From Bacilli bacterium (lineage in GTDB: Bacteria; Bacillota_I; Bacilli_A; Izemoplasmatales; Hujiaoplasmataceae): 37,862 bases of DNA. The position numbers and the translations under genes are program-made. The notes below the pieces were generated by a model. That model was not told where the DNA came from. It saw nothing but the letters and a program-made list of their open reading frames with translations, and did not search any database. Positions 7,575 to 15,963 of this stretch are shown one piece after another (position 1 is the stretch's first letter; each line of letters opens with the position of its first letter). The DNA is taken from positions 1-37,862 of the forward strand of contig JAFGQH010000041.1 of assembly GCA_016935815.1 (NCBI GenBank), in the 5' to 3' direction.

Positions 7575-9293
7575 TTAATGATTGAGAAGTAATCGCAGTA
7601 TCGCTCTGGCAGCTTCATTGACACCTTTGTTTTCTTTGCCAGGAATCCCAAGTCTGGTATAAAGTTCTCCGACTTTGACATTTTGATCAAAGAGAATACC
7701 AAACATTCTTTGGAGTATTATCTCGGTTTCTTGTTCCATTTGAATCGGACCAAAAGGATTCGCGAAGTAACTAGTCACAAGCCCCTCTTCGGATGTCGTT
7801 CCTTTGGCTTTCCGTTTTCCTTCTCTAAAGATAGCTAGTGCATCATTGGCGTTTTCAAAGAAGCACATCGAACCATTTGCATCTTCATAATTATTGGCGT
7901 AAAAAACATAATCAACCTTGTGTTCTCTGGAAATGAAATCATACGATGAGATCGGCAATATCACACGAGCGTTATGGCGTTCCGGATTCAGGAAAATCGC
8001 CCGATCAAGCTCTTTGTAAGCATACCCGGTTTCTAGATCGTCGAGCCTTGTGAAGGCTCCGATTTCGGTTCCCTTTGCGTAGATGCTATTCTTATTAATC
8101 AAGAATACTCCCATGTCGTCAAAGACCACATTCATCTCTTTGATCTTTTCATCAGCGATGAAACGGAGCGCTGCCAAGGTCTCTGATTTCCCCGCACCGG
8201 AATCTCCGATGATTACGATGTTCGTTTCTGAATCATCATTCAAAACAACATTTACCATCGCACCATGGATTGGTAACTTCTGATGACGGATCTCATAGAT
8301 GTTGTGCAAGGTCAAAAGCATCTTCTTCATATATCCGAAGTAATCATTCTCCGGTAGTCTTGATACGTAACCGACGTAGATTTCATTCTCCTTGTCGAAA
8401 TAATAGGTTTTATCTTGTTCTGTCTCATGGCTACCATAGACATAGATGAGATCCGGCTTCTTTTGTTCGCAATAATCCTCAAACGCAGGTTCAAACAAAT
8501 TTGATAATGAGATTCCGTGATGAAGCAAAGTCCGATGGAAATACACATGAGCATAGAGTTCACCGACTTTGATCGGGAATAACAACCAATGGCGTTTTGT
8601 CAACTGAAGAGTTGGGATCGGATTGGTTTTGGTTTCTTGAAACAATCCACTTCTCGCATTCGATTTCGAATGCCCGATAAATGGAGTCCGGATCAATACC
8701 GCGTTGATGACATTGATCTCATTCAGATTTTCATATCCCTTAGGCAAATGATACTCGGCTGGTGAAACAATGAAACCTGCATTGAATCCACCAGGAGTTT
8801 GGCGGTAGATATTGATCGGTTTTCCTAAGAGTTTGCCTAACATACTACGGTAAAGACTCAAAACGTTCTTCCAAAACGTCGTAGTCGTTTCAATCAGGAC
8901 TGAATTATCGGTATGGATGTCTGCGACTTGTCGCTGGATAATGCCATATCGTTCATATTTCCGCCAATAATCATAGAGACGCTCTGTCAACATCACAAGT
9001 TCATTTCGATAATTCCCATACTTGTGAAAATCCGCTTTTGATTCTACTGCTTCTTCAAATGGTAAAATCAATAACATCTTATAAAAATCGATCAGTTCTT
9101 CAACGATCGGTACCATCTTGACCAAACGCCATAGCGAACGATTGGAATTCTGATTGATTCCGGACATGAGCTTTACAAGCACTTGTCGGAACCCGACGCT
9201 TTCCAAGATTTCGATATTGGTTTTGCACAAGTTCGTACTGAGATTGATCAGAATCGAACTGTCATTGATATAAAATGGTTTGATAATAGACAT
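7575..9293 (-). CDS. Large protein with an HPr-kinase/PEPCK-like nucleotide-binding core
   Basis: A 572-residue cytoplasmic protein. The C-terminal part contains, in the order seen in HPr kinase/phosphorylase, LPIHGAMV (catalytic-type His), the P-loop GDSGAGKSET (about residues 363-372) and VFDDMG (acidic pair, about 390-395). In HprK these form the HG..., GxSGxGKSE and ADD motifs. About 330 N-terminal residues have no recognised domain, and the protein is nearly twice the length of HprK (about 310). It is therefore not the standard HPr kinase; a related kinase or ATPase of unknown substrate is the safe reading. Such proteins are sometimes labelled PEP carboxykinase. The ATG at 9293 has a GGAG eight bases upstream; a GTG at 9302 is an alternative. 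It stands alone with its own terminator. Confidence 0.75.
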   Translation of the reverse strand: MSIIKPFYINDSSILINLSTNLCKTNIEILESVGFRQVLVKLMSGINQNSNRSLWRLVKMVPIVEELIDFYKMLLILPFEEAVESKADFHKYGNYRNELVMLTERLYDYWRKYERYGIIQRQVADIHTDNSVLIETTTTFWKNVLSLYRSMLGKLLGKPINIYRQTPGGFNAGFIVSPAEYHLPKGYENLNEINVINAVLIRTPFIGHSKSNARSGLFQETKTNPIPTLQLTKRHWLLFPIKVGELYAHVYFHRTLLHHGISLSNLFEPAFEDYCEQKKPDLIYVYGSHETEQDKTYYFDKENEIYVGYVSRLPENDYFGYMKKMLLTLHNIYEIRHQKLPIHGAMVNVVLNDDSETNIVIIGDSGAGKSETLAALRFIADEKIKEMNVVFDDMGVFLINKNSIYAKGTEIGAFTRLDDLETGYAYKELDRAIFLNPERHNARVILPISSYDFISREHKVDYVFYANNYEDANGSMCFFENANDALAIFREGKRKAKGTTSEEGLVTSYFANPFGPIQMEQETEIILQRMFGILFDQNVKVGELYTRLGIPGKENKGVNEAARAILRLLLNH

Positions 9294-9316
9294 GAATTTC
9301 ACTCCAGTAAAAAATT

Positions 9317-9334
9317 ATGATCGCGAGCGATCAT
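9317..9334. repeat. Perfect inverted repeat in the leader of the HPr-kinase-like gene
   Basis: ATGATCGC-GA-GCGATCAT, 8-bp arms, ending about 24 bases before the start codon at 9293. It could be an operator or an RNA hairpin in the leader. Confidence 0.5.
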
Positions 9335-9426
9335 CCCTTGATTTCATACGATTGACCGAGTAATCGGTTTTAGCCATTATTTCATATATCATATGTGAAT
9401 ACAATAGATATCTAGGAATTGCATCC

Positions 9427-9442
9427 ATGTAAACGCTTTAAT
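9427..9442. promoter_or_regulatory. Candidate CcpA (cre) site
   Basis: ATGTAAACGCTTTAAT matches the Bacillota cre consensus WTGNNARCGNWWWCAW at every fixed position except one (A for C). It lies in the divergent region of the HPr-kinase-like gene and the SecB-like gene. Function is inferred; no ccpA is in the window. Confidence 0.45.
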
Positions 9443-9601
9443 GAGACATTTAACGTAATACCCAAACGAAAACCCAATGCTTCAAAACAAGAACCCATTG
9501 GAAATGACAACTTTTTCAATAGAGTAGAACGTTTGGAAAACAGCTTCAGTGACGGAATCTCAGAAACCTTATGATTTCATCACATATCATCTGTTTTCCT
9601 G

Positions 9602-9610
9602 TGTTATAAT
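9602..9610 (+). promoter_or_regulatory. Extended -10 promoter of the SecB-like gene
   Basis: TGTTATAAT (TG-n-TATAAT) with no convincing -35. The start codon is 33 bases downstream. Confidence 0.55.
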
Positions 9611-9642
9611 AGAATTATCAAATAGGTACAACGGAGGAACCC

Positions 9643-10056
9643 ATGTTTAAATTAGTGAAGTCCGCATTTTTGACCGAACGATTGGATATCAAGAACAATC
9701 ATTTGAAACCTGCCAAATTCCAATTGAAACCGATTTTAAGAAGAAGCACCGGAAAAATCAATGATTCAACGTTTTTTACAACGTTGACTTTGGCAATCGA
9801 ATCAACGGAAGCGAATCCTTTTCCGATCGATCTGCATGTCGATTTCAAAGGGATTTTCGAGTTCAAGGATATCGAGAATGAAGGTGAAATCACATTGTAC
9901 TTGCAGAGAAAGGCAGTGGAACTGATGTATCCTTACCTAAGATCCATGGTGAGTAGTTTGACTGTCACTGCAATGCTTCCACCAATCATCCTACCCATTA
10001 TCAATATCGTTGAGGTCTTCAAGAAAGCCAATCAAGAAACAGCTTATATCAACTGA
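9643..10056 (+). CDS. SecB-like chaperone family protein
   Basis: A 137-residue protein starting MFKLVKSAFLTERLDIKN, preceded by CGGAGG. The beta-rich middle and the segment YPYLRSMVSSLTVTAMLPPI followed by LPIINIVEVF match the SecB pattern (E. coli FPYARECIASMVSRGTFP then L-x-P-V-N-F-D). SecB holds exported proteins unfolded and delivers them to SecA; distant SecB-like proteins also occur in toxin-antitoxin-chaperone modules. Classical SecB is a proteobacterial protein, so the role here is uncertain. It has its own promoter and terminator, and although a toxin-antitoxin pair lies 2 kb away it is not in that operon. Confidence 0.7.
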   Translation: MFKLVKSAFLTERLDIKNNHLKPAKFQLKPILRRSTGKINDSTFFTTLTLAIESTEANPFPIDLHVDFKGIFEFKDIENEGEITLYLQRKAVELMYPYLRSMVSSLTVTAMLPPIILPIINIVEVFKKANQETAYIN

Positions 10057-10060
10057 TAAA

Positions 10061-10088
10061 AAGTCTTCCGAACGGGAGACTTTTTTTT
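10061..10088 (+). terminator. Terminator of the SecB-like gene (likely bidirectional)
   Basis: Stem AAGTCTTCC/GGGAGACTT with loop GAAC and eight T on the plus strand. The minus strand also has a TTTTT tail, so it may back up termination of the threonine operon. Confidence 0.85.
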
Positions 10089-10104
10089 GACGTAACAATC
10101 AAAT

Positions 10105-10127
10105 AAGCGCTCTATAACAGAGCGCTT
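10105..10127 (-). terminator. Hairpin after the threonine operon
   Basis: AAGCGCTCT / AGAGCGCTT with a 5-base loop, about 20 bases past the lysC stop. The minus-strand tail (ATTTGATTGTT) is only moderately T-rich, so it probably acts together with the next hairpin. Confidence 0.6.
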
Positions 10128-10145
10128 TCGCTTTTTATCCATATC

Positions 10146-11450
10146 TCAATAGAATTCTTCGTATAATACGGTCACTGCCGCTTCATAATCCTTGTTGGAA
10201 ACACCGATGATGATACTGATTTCGGTCGACGCTTGAGCAATAATCTTGATGTTGATCTTATTGCGGCCCAAGGTCGAGAAAATCTTGCCGGCAACACCTG
10301 GAATATGCGACATGCTGCGACCGACGATGGCAAGCAATGAAATATCATCTTCCAGAGATAGGTCGATGACACCATCGATCTCGCGAATCTCATTGATGAG
10401 ATCGAAATACATCGCTTTGATCGATTCTGTTTTGGTAATCACAGAGAAACTGTCGATTCCGGTTGGAATGTGTTCGATATTGAGTTTATAACGGATGAAT
10501 AGATTCAAGACGTCTTTCAGAACGATCGTGATCGGTTTTCCACTGCTTTTGGTGATATTGAAAGAAGTGAAGTTTTTTTGACCGGCGATACCGGTGATGA
10601 TGCCATTTTGATCGTCAAACGATTTGGAGATCAAAGTACCGGAGTCTTCTGGATCATTGGTGTTCTTGATGCGAATCGGGATTTCCATTTTCTCCAATGG
10701 AATCACGGATTCCTGATGCAAAACATTCGCTCCTCGATAACTCATCTCGCGCAATTCGTTGTAGGTGATCCTTTCAATGCGTTTTGGGTTGGGAACGATC
10801 TTTGGATCTGCGGAATAGATACCGGAGACATCCGTCCAGTTCTCATACAAATCCGCATTGGCGGCTTTGGAAAGAATACTTCCGGATAAATCCGAACCTC
10901 CTCTTGAGAATAAACGGATCTTATCGTCAGGGGTCACAGCGTAATATCCCGGTACCACGATTCTCTCGTGTTCTTTCAGTACGGATTGAAGTCGTTTCGA
11001 CGTGGTCTCATAATTGACGGTTCCGTCATAATTCAAGGAAATCAGTTCTGTGGCATCCACAAAATCATATTCCAGATACTCCGCAAGCAGTCTTGCCGTG
11101 TAATATTCACCTCTGGAAACAAGATAATCCTTCGGAATATCCTTGTTTAACTTTTTCTTCAAGAGATTCAGTTCAGCTTCGATATCAAACCCAAGTCCCA
11201 ATTGATCCTTGATCGTTAAAAAACGATTTGATATTTGCTTGAGCAAATAGGAATAGTCGATTCCATATTCCAGATGAGCATACAACAAAAACAACAGATC
11301 CGTAACCTTCGCTTCGTGCTCTTTGTCTTTCCCCAAAGCGCTTGTGACGATGATCTTGCGATCAGAATCCTCTTTGATAATTGCTTTGATTTTTTGTAAT
11401 TGGTCGCAGTTTGAAACCGAACTGCCACCAAACTTAGCGACTTTGATCAT
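10146..11450 (-). CDS. lysC: Aspartokinase
   Basis: Aspartate kinase (434 residues) phosphorylates aspartate to beta-aspartyl phosphate, the first step to threonine, methionine and lysine. The N-terminal MIKVAKFGGSSV is the family signature; the kinase domain includes the SRGGSDLSGS segment. Two C-terminal ACT repeats (from about residue 290; the second includes VGRSMSHIPGVAGKIFSTL) are the usual site of amino-acid feedback. It is the last gene of thrC-thrB-hom-asd-lysC and overlaps asd by 17 bases. With no dap or lys genes here, its local job is threonine supply, so feedback by threonine is a reasonable but untested guess. The symbol could also be thrA-type; the protein is monofunctional. 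Confidence 0.93.
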   Translation of the reverse strand: MIKVAKFGGSSVSNCDQLQKIKAIIKEDSDRKIIVTSALGKDKEHEAKVTDLLFLLYAHLEYGIDYSYLLKQISNRFLTIKDQLGLGFDIEAELNLLKKKLNKDIPKDYLVSRGEYYTARLLAEYLEYDFVDATELISLNYDGTVNYETTSKRLQSVLKEHERIVVPGYYAVTPDDKIRLFSRGGSDLSGSILSKAANADLYENWTDVSGIYSADPKIVPNPKRIERITYNELREMSYRGANVLHQESVIPLEKMEIPIRIKNTNDPEDSGTLISKSFDDQNGIITGIAGQKNFTSFNITKSSGKPITIVLKDVLNLFIRYKLNIEHIPTGIDSFSVITKTESIKAMYFDLINEIREIDGVIDLSLEDDISLLAIVGRSMSHIPGVAGKIFSTLGRNKINIKIIAQASTEISIIIGVSNKDYEAAVTVLYEEFY

Positions 11451-12417
11451 GGTTCATCAATCCCTTCATGATTTGGATGGCATTTGATGCCGCACCTTTT
11501 CGGATGTTATCAGCCACCACATACAGTAATAAAACATTGTCATAGTTTAAATCTTTGCGCAAACGTCCGACATAGACAAAGTCGGTTCCAGTCGCTTGAA
11601 TCGAGGTTGGATAAACGAGGTCATCCGGATTGTCCAATAAAACCAAACCAACTTGCGCGGACAATACTTTACGTACCCGTGCAAGATCAATCGTCTCTTT
11701 GCAGGTGACGCGGATACTGACACCGTGGCTATATCGTACGGGAACTCTGACACAAGTTGCACTGATACGAAGTGTACTGTCATGGAGAATCTTCTTCGTT
11801 TCATCCATCATCTTATGCTCTTCTTTGGTATATCCATCTTCCAAGAATACATCAATTTGAGGAATCGCTGTTGCTTGGATATCATACGGGAAGAATCCTT
11901 TTGTTTTTCCTTCTAAATCGTGGATACCTTTGTATCCTGCTCCCGATACTGCTTGATAGGTATTGTATTCGATATCGGTTATGGTAAATGCCTGTTTCAA
12001 GGCAAATAACGGAATTACAGATTGAATCGTGGAACAATTCGGATTGGCGATAAGAGAAGCTCCAAAGGCATCTTCCAAATTGACTTCTGGAACCACCAAA
12101 GGGATGTTCGGATCCATTCGAAAAGCACTCGAATTATCGATCACGACTGCTCCTTCCTTAGTCGCCTGCAGGGCGACCACTTTGGAGACGGAACCTCCAG
12201 CGGAAAACAAGGCATAATCGATGCCTTTAAAGCAACCTGGAGTCACAGCTTCCACGTAATATTCTGTTTCTTGGAATCGGATGGCTTTTCCGACGGATCG
12301 TTCGGACGCGAACAACTTGAGTTGTTGAATCGGGATTTGATACTCCTCTAGGACTTTAAGGAAAGTCGATCCAACCAAACCGGTCGCTCCCACGATAGCG
12401 ATATTATATGCTCTCAT
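11434..12417 (-). CDS. asd: Aspartate-semialdehyde dehydrogenase
   Basis: A 327-residue enzyme that reduces beta-aspartyl phosphate to aspartate semialdehyde with NADPH. The N-terminus MRAYNIAIVGATGLVG is the Rossmann dinucleotide site; NPNCSTIQ carries the catalytic Cys; RVPVRYSHGVS carries the active-site His. I chose ATG 12417, where the sequence fits the family start and GAAGGAG lies just upstream within the end of hom. The upstream in-frame start at 12477 would add 20 residues that do not fit. It overlaps hom by 14 bases and lysC by 17, consistent with translational coupling. Confidence 0.93.
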   Translation of the reverse strand: MRAYNIAIVGATGLVGSTFLKVLEEYQIPIQQLKLFASERSVGKAIRFQETEYYVEAVTPGCFKGIDYALFSAGGSVSKVVALQATKEGAVVIDNSSAFRMDPNIPLVVPEVNLEDAFGASLIANPNCSTIQSVIPLFALKQAFTITDIEYNTYQAVSGAGYKGIHDLEGKTKGFFPYDIQATAIPQIDVFLEDGYTKEEHKMMDETKKILHDSTLRISATCVRVPVRYSHGVSIRVTCKETIDLARVRKVLSAQVGLVLLDNPDDLVYPTSIQATGTDFVYVGRLRKDLNYDNVLLLYVVADNIRKGAASNAIQIMKGLMNHDQSR

Positions 12418-13507
12418 AAGCTCCTTCATCGATTCTGGCGAAGGCCTGAATCTCTTTGTCAACCAGCAACGATTCAAACGTCATCGATTCGGTTTTGAGG
12501 AACTTGCCGTTCTTCAAAACCAGGAAGCGATATTTGTTCAAATTCTTGTTGATGACGAAATTGTTCTTGTATTGCAGTCTTGCATGGTCTTGTTCCTTGA
12601 TTTTCAAAAGATCATACACAACAGCTGAAGCGGTCGGATATCGACCTGCCCCTTGACCAATGAACGATTGCTTGTTGTGATATGCACCATACAACGTAAC
12701 GATATTTTCTTCATAATTGATTTTGGTATAGAAATGATCCTGTGATACAATCACCGGCTCTAAGTGAACCATGATCTGATTGTTTTTCCACTCAGAAGTC
12801 GCAATGTACTTCATCGTCAATCCTTTGGATTTGACATATTCATAGAATTCTCTAGGTATCGTATCCAACCCGACTCGAATGATTTCTTCTTCTTTGATGT
12901 ATTGTCCATAACTCATCATCGATAGAATATTGATCTTTCGCAATAAGTCAAAGCCTTCCAGATCGTCATTCGTTCCGGTTTCGATATACCCCAGATTTCT
13001 AGCTGCTTCCAATGCTTTGTCAAGATCGTAATCCTCCAAGAAGATTTTCGATAGGATGAAATTGGTGGAACCATTGATGATTCCCTCGATTTTATGGATG
13101 TGATTGATTTTAGCAATGGTCAGCAGCGGGTCGAGTACATTGATTGCTCCACCGACACTTGCTTCATAGCGAAGGATCACTCCGTTTTCATTTGCCAATT
13201 CCGTGAGTTCCTCAAAATAATCTGAGATCAAAGCCTTATTTGCCGTAACAACGTTTTTCTTTGCTTGCAAAGCTTGTTTTACGAAGGTATAGGCAATCCT
13301 CTTTCCACCGATCAATTCAATGACAGTGTCCAGTGTATCGTCTTCCAATATGGTGCTTATATGGTTCGCAACGATTACGTCGAGATTCTTAGTCTTTTCC
13401 TGATCCAGTTCCATGACGTATTTGACTTTAATATCCGGTACGTCTCGCAACAAGATATCATAGACACCCATTCCGACGACTCCAAGTCCTAATATGGCAA
13501 CGTTCAT
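12404..13507 (-). CDS. hom: Homoserine dehydrogenase, short form without ACT domain
   Basis: A 367-residue enzyme reducing aspartate semialdehyde to homoserine. It has an N-terminal Rossmann motif (GLGVVGMGV), the family segment EGIINGSTNFILSK, and the substrate-binding region LGYIE...NDDLEGFDLLRK. Longer homologues (about 430 residues) carry a C-terminal ACT domain; here the tail is short and no ACT pattern is seen, so allosteric control probably rests on the aspartokinase. Start ATG 13507 has GGAGGTG upstream and shares ATGA with the thrB stop. Confidence 0.93.
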   Translation of the reverse strand: MNVAILGLGVVGMGVYDILLRDVPDIKVKYVMELDQEKTKNLDVIVANHISTILEDDTLDTVIELIGGKRIAYTFVKQALQAKKNVVTANKALISDYFEELTELANENGVILRYEASVGGAINVLDPLLTIAKINHIHKIEGIINGSTNFILSKIFLEDYDLDKALEAARNLGYIETGTNDDLEGFDLLRKINILSMMSYGQYIKEEEIIRVGLDTIPREFYEYVKSKGLTMKYIATSEWKNNQIMVHLEPVIVSQDHFYTKINYEENIVTLYGAYHNKQSFIGQGAGRYPTASAVVYDLLKIKEQDHARLQYKNNFVINKNLNKYRFLVLKNGKFLKTESMTFESLLVDKEIQAFARIDEGAYESI

Positions 13508-14361
13508 CCGGACACCTCCAGCATCACACCAGAAGACACAGAAACTTCTGTCGCTTCGAAGAGTGATCTCAATTCATCGGTCCATTCCAATGAACCTTTA
13601 TGAATCAGAAATTGCGTCGGACCAGAACCACTGACAAAAGAAACTGCATTCTGCTTCTTTGCGAATGTTTTCACTGCATCATATCCAATTAAGTATGGTG
13701 CACGATATTGTTCATGTAATTTATCTCTCAATAACACTTGTAATCGATTCAGGTCTCCAGTTGCGAAAGCATTTGGAAGATGAATGGTTCTGGATAGGTG
13801 ATAAACTGCATCTTGCATGGATACCTGTTTTGGCAAGACTTTACGGAGTTCTTCCGTACTACCCACTGCTTCAGGGATCAATACTGTGAACTGAAGATCG
13901 GAAGACACCAAGAAACTGTCGTAGTAATATCCTTCCTCTGTCTTCACTACCGCAGTCAGTCCACCAAACATACAGGCAAAGACATTGTCAGGATGACCCT
14001 CCATCTCGCTGGCAAAAGCTGCACATTCCAATTGACTTTGTTTTAGTTGATTGAAATGGTTGGCTGCCAAAACTCCAGCGACAATCAAGCTCGCTGAACT
14101 TCCAAGGCCTCTAGAAATCGGCACTTGATTGGCAATCAAGGCAATTTTTAATGGTTTCGGTTGATTCACTCCACACGATTGACAGAAAGAGATATATGCT
14201 TGATACACAAGATTGTCTTTTGGATCCACTGAAAACCCGGAAAATGAGAATTTTCCAGCTTCTTCGAAGGTAAAGACATTATATAGATCGACTGCCATAC
14301 CAATGGCATCGAAACCGACAGCCAGATTACTGGTTGTTGCCGGCGTGGTGATTTTGAGCAT
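13504..14361 (-). CDS. thrB: Homoserine kinase (GHMP family)
   Basis: A 285-residue kinase that phosphorylates homoserine for threonine synthase. The GHMP ATP-binding motif PISRGLGSSASL is intact, as is the C-terminal glycine motif SFVSGSGPTQF. ATG 14361 (MLKITTPATTSNL) has AGGTG six bases upstream and matches the family N-terminus; a GTG nine bases earlier is less likely. It overlaps thrC by 35 bases and hom by 4. Confidence 0.93.
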   Translation of the reverse strand: MLKITTPATTSNLAVGFDAIGMAVDLYNVFTFEEAGKFSFSGFSVDPKDNLVYQAYISFCQSCGVNQPKPLKIALIANQVPISRGLGSSASLIVAGVLAANHFNQLKQSQLECAAFASEMEGHPDNVFACMFGGLTAVVKTEEGYYYDSFLVSSDLQFTVLIPEAVGSTEELRKVLPKQVSMQDAVYHLSRTIHLPNAFATGDLNRLQVLLRDKLHEQYRAPYLIGYDAVKTFAKKQNAVSFVSGSGPTQFLIHKGSLEWTDELRSLFEATEVSVSSGVMLEVSG

Positions 14362-15799
14362 CGATTTCACCTACAATCTTTTGAACCAAATCAAATGCTT
14401 CTTGTTTGGTCACTGTCGTTTTTGCTGGATTTGATTCCAATAAATCCAACATCCTTTGGTCAATTTTTAGATTGGTATAGTATTGTAACTTCTTCATGTC
14501 GTTTTCTAAAGTTTCTTGCGAATCCAATTCCAAGGCTTCTAGCATGGAAGAACTGAATTTATATGGGTTCGCAGTCGAAACCAATAACATGAAATGGTCA
14601 TCTTTGGTTTCTTCTTGGAATTTCTTTGCGACACATGCACAAACCGCAGTATGAGGATCAATGAGATAGTGGTCTTTATGGAACACTTCTTTGATCGTTT
14701 CCTTGGTCTCTTCTTCGGTTGCGTAATACGCTTGGAACAAGCCGTCCGGATTCAAGCCTTCCAATTCGATCAATTTGGTTTCTTTTAAGGTATCCATCAA
14801 GGTTTTGACTTGCTTGGAACCATAGAGATGGTACAAATAGCGTTCCAAATTGGATGATATCAATATATCCATGGATGGACTGATGGTTTTATACAATGTT
14901 CTGTTTGTATTGTATTGTTGGGTTTGAAAGACATCGGTCAAGACATTGTTCTTGTTCGATGCAATAATGAGTCGATTGATTGGTACGCCGAGTTGTTTTG
15001 CGATATAAGCGGAATAGATATTTCCAAAGTTTCCTGTCGGCACTGTAATATTGATTTTTTCTCCATAAGCAATCAAGCCTCTATCACAGAGTTCTGCATA
15101 AGAATACACATAATAGATGATTTGAGGGATGATGCGACCGATATTGATGGAGTTGGCAGAACTTAGCAAAATGTGCTTCGGATTCAAACTCTGGAACAAG
15201 TCTTTTGCCAGTTTTTGACAATCATCGAAATTGCCGTCCACTGCCAAGACATGGTGTCCCAATTCTTTATACTGATTCATCTGTAGTTCTTGGAACTCGC
15301 TGACTCCTTGATTTGGATACAACACGATAACAGTGGTATCATCTGCTCTTGAGAATCCCGATAAAGCCGCACTGCCCGTATCTCCACTGGTTGCGGTTAA
15401 GATGACGGTGTGTTTGACGATATTCGCTTTGGCTTTTGCGACTGCCATCAAATTCGGCAAAGTCGATAATGCCAAGTCTTTGAATGCAAAGGTTCTACCG
15501 TGATACAGAGTCAGATAGGCTTTGTGTTGAAATGGTACCAATCCGACGATTCGGTCTTGGAAGTTCGCTTCATTGTAACTGCATTCGACGATATCATGGA
15601 TTTCTTCCAACGAAAACTCCGGCAACAACTCTTTCATAGTCAAAAACGCTATTTCGGAATAGGATTTTCCAACCAGCGTTTTTTGGAACCACTTAGGATT
15701 GATCTGGTCAAATACATATAACCCACCGTCAGGTGCCAGACCTCTTAGGATCGCTTCGGTTTCTGTTGTCAAGAGATTGCTTCTAGTGCTCTTTACCAT
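14327..15799 (-). CDS. thrC: Threonine synthase
   Basis: A 490-residue PLP enzyme converting O-phosphohomoserine to threonine. The PLP lysine lies in GRTFAFKDLALS; ATSGDTGSAAL binds the cofactor phosphate. The length and N-terminal region (LRGLAPDGGLYV) fit the longer threonine synthase class. It is first in the operon. ATG 15799 is favoured because AAAGGTGG lies about five bases upstream; the GTG at 15808 falls within that ribosome-binding site. The operon has a consensus-like promoter and no visible T-box or attenuator. Confidence 0.93.
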   Translation of the reverse strand: MVKSTRSNLLTTETEAILRGLAPDGGLYVFDQINPKWFQKTLVGKSYSEIAFLTMKELLPEFSLEEIHDIVECSYNEANFQDRIVGLVPFQHKAYLTLYHGRTFAFKDLALSTLPNLMAVAKAKANIVKHTVILTATSGDTGSAALSGFSRADDTTVIVLYPNQGVSEFQELQMNQYKELGHHVLAVDGNFDDCQKLAKDLFQSLNPKHILLSSANSINIGRIIPQIIYYVYSYAELCDRGLIAYGEKINITVPTGNFGNIYSAYIAKQLGVPINRLIIASNKNNVLTDVFQTQQYNTNRTLYKTISPSMDILISSNLERYLYHLYGSKQVKTLMDTLKETKLIELEGLNPDGLFQAYYATEEETKETIKEVFHKDHYLIDPHTAVCACVAKKFQEETKDDHFMLLVSTANPYKFSSSMLEALELDSQETLENDMKKLQYYTNLKIDQRMLDLLESNPAKTTVTKQEAFDLVQKIVGEIDAQNHHAGNNQ

Positions 15800-15822
15800 G
15801 ATACCCACCTTTATTTTGTATG

Positions 15823-15851
15823 ATTATACCACCTTATAACTACATTATCAA
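15823..15851 (-). promoter_or_regulatory. Promoter of the threonine operon
   Basis: Minus-strand TTGATA (15846-15851), 17-base spacer, TATAAT (15823-15828), 24 bases before the thrC ATG. The leader is too short for a T-box or riboswitch. Confidence 0.75.
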
Positions 15852-15862
15852 TAAAGATATAG

Positions 15863-15890
15863 TAAAAAAGGGCTCGGCTTAGCCAAACCC
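15863..15890 (-). terminator. Terminator of the znu-zur operon
   Basis: On the minus strand GGGTTTGGCT pairs with AGCCGAGCCC through G-U pairs and is followed by TTTTTT. On the plus strand the same positions are C-A mismatches, so it is directional. It separates the metal operon from the threonine promoter. Confidence 0.8.
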
Positions 15891-15963
15891 TTTTTTATTT
15901 CGTAACGATCACAGATGTATGTTTCAATAAATCAATAGGAGAAGAGAAGAAAGAATGATTTCT

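Larger units (their letters stand above)
9294..9642. other. Divergent intergenic region with cre-like site and nested inverted repeats
   Basis: 349 bases with no gene. Contents are an 18-base palindrome at 9317-9334, a cre-like site at 9427-9442, nested inverted repeats (outer CCAAACG 9462-9468 with CGTTTGG 9530-9536; inner CCAATG 9474-9479 with CATTGG 9496-9501), and an extended -10 at 9602-9610. No clear minus-strand promoter for the HPr-kinase-like gene was found; TTGTAT...AATAAT near 9370-9400 is a weak possibility. Confidence 0.5.

Noticed and set aside
10578-10889. Plus-strand ORFs inside lysC and similar overlapping ORFs inside asd, hom and thrB
   Set aside because: They lie opposite well-recognised enzymes, have no ribosome-binding sites and show no family features.
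15800-15963. Possible T-box or attenuator in front of thrC
   Set aside because: The promoter lies only about 24 bases before the start codon and the only hairpin upstream is the terminator of the zur operon.
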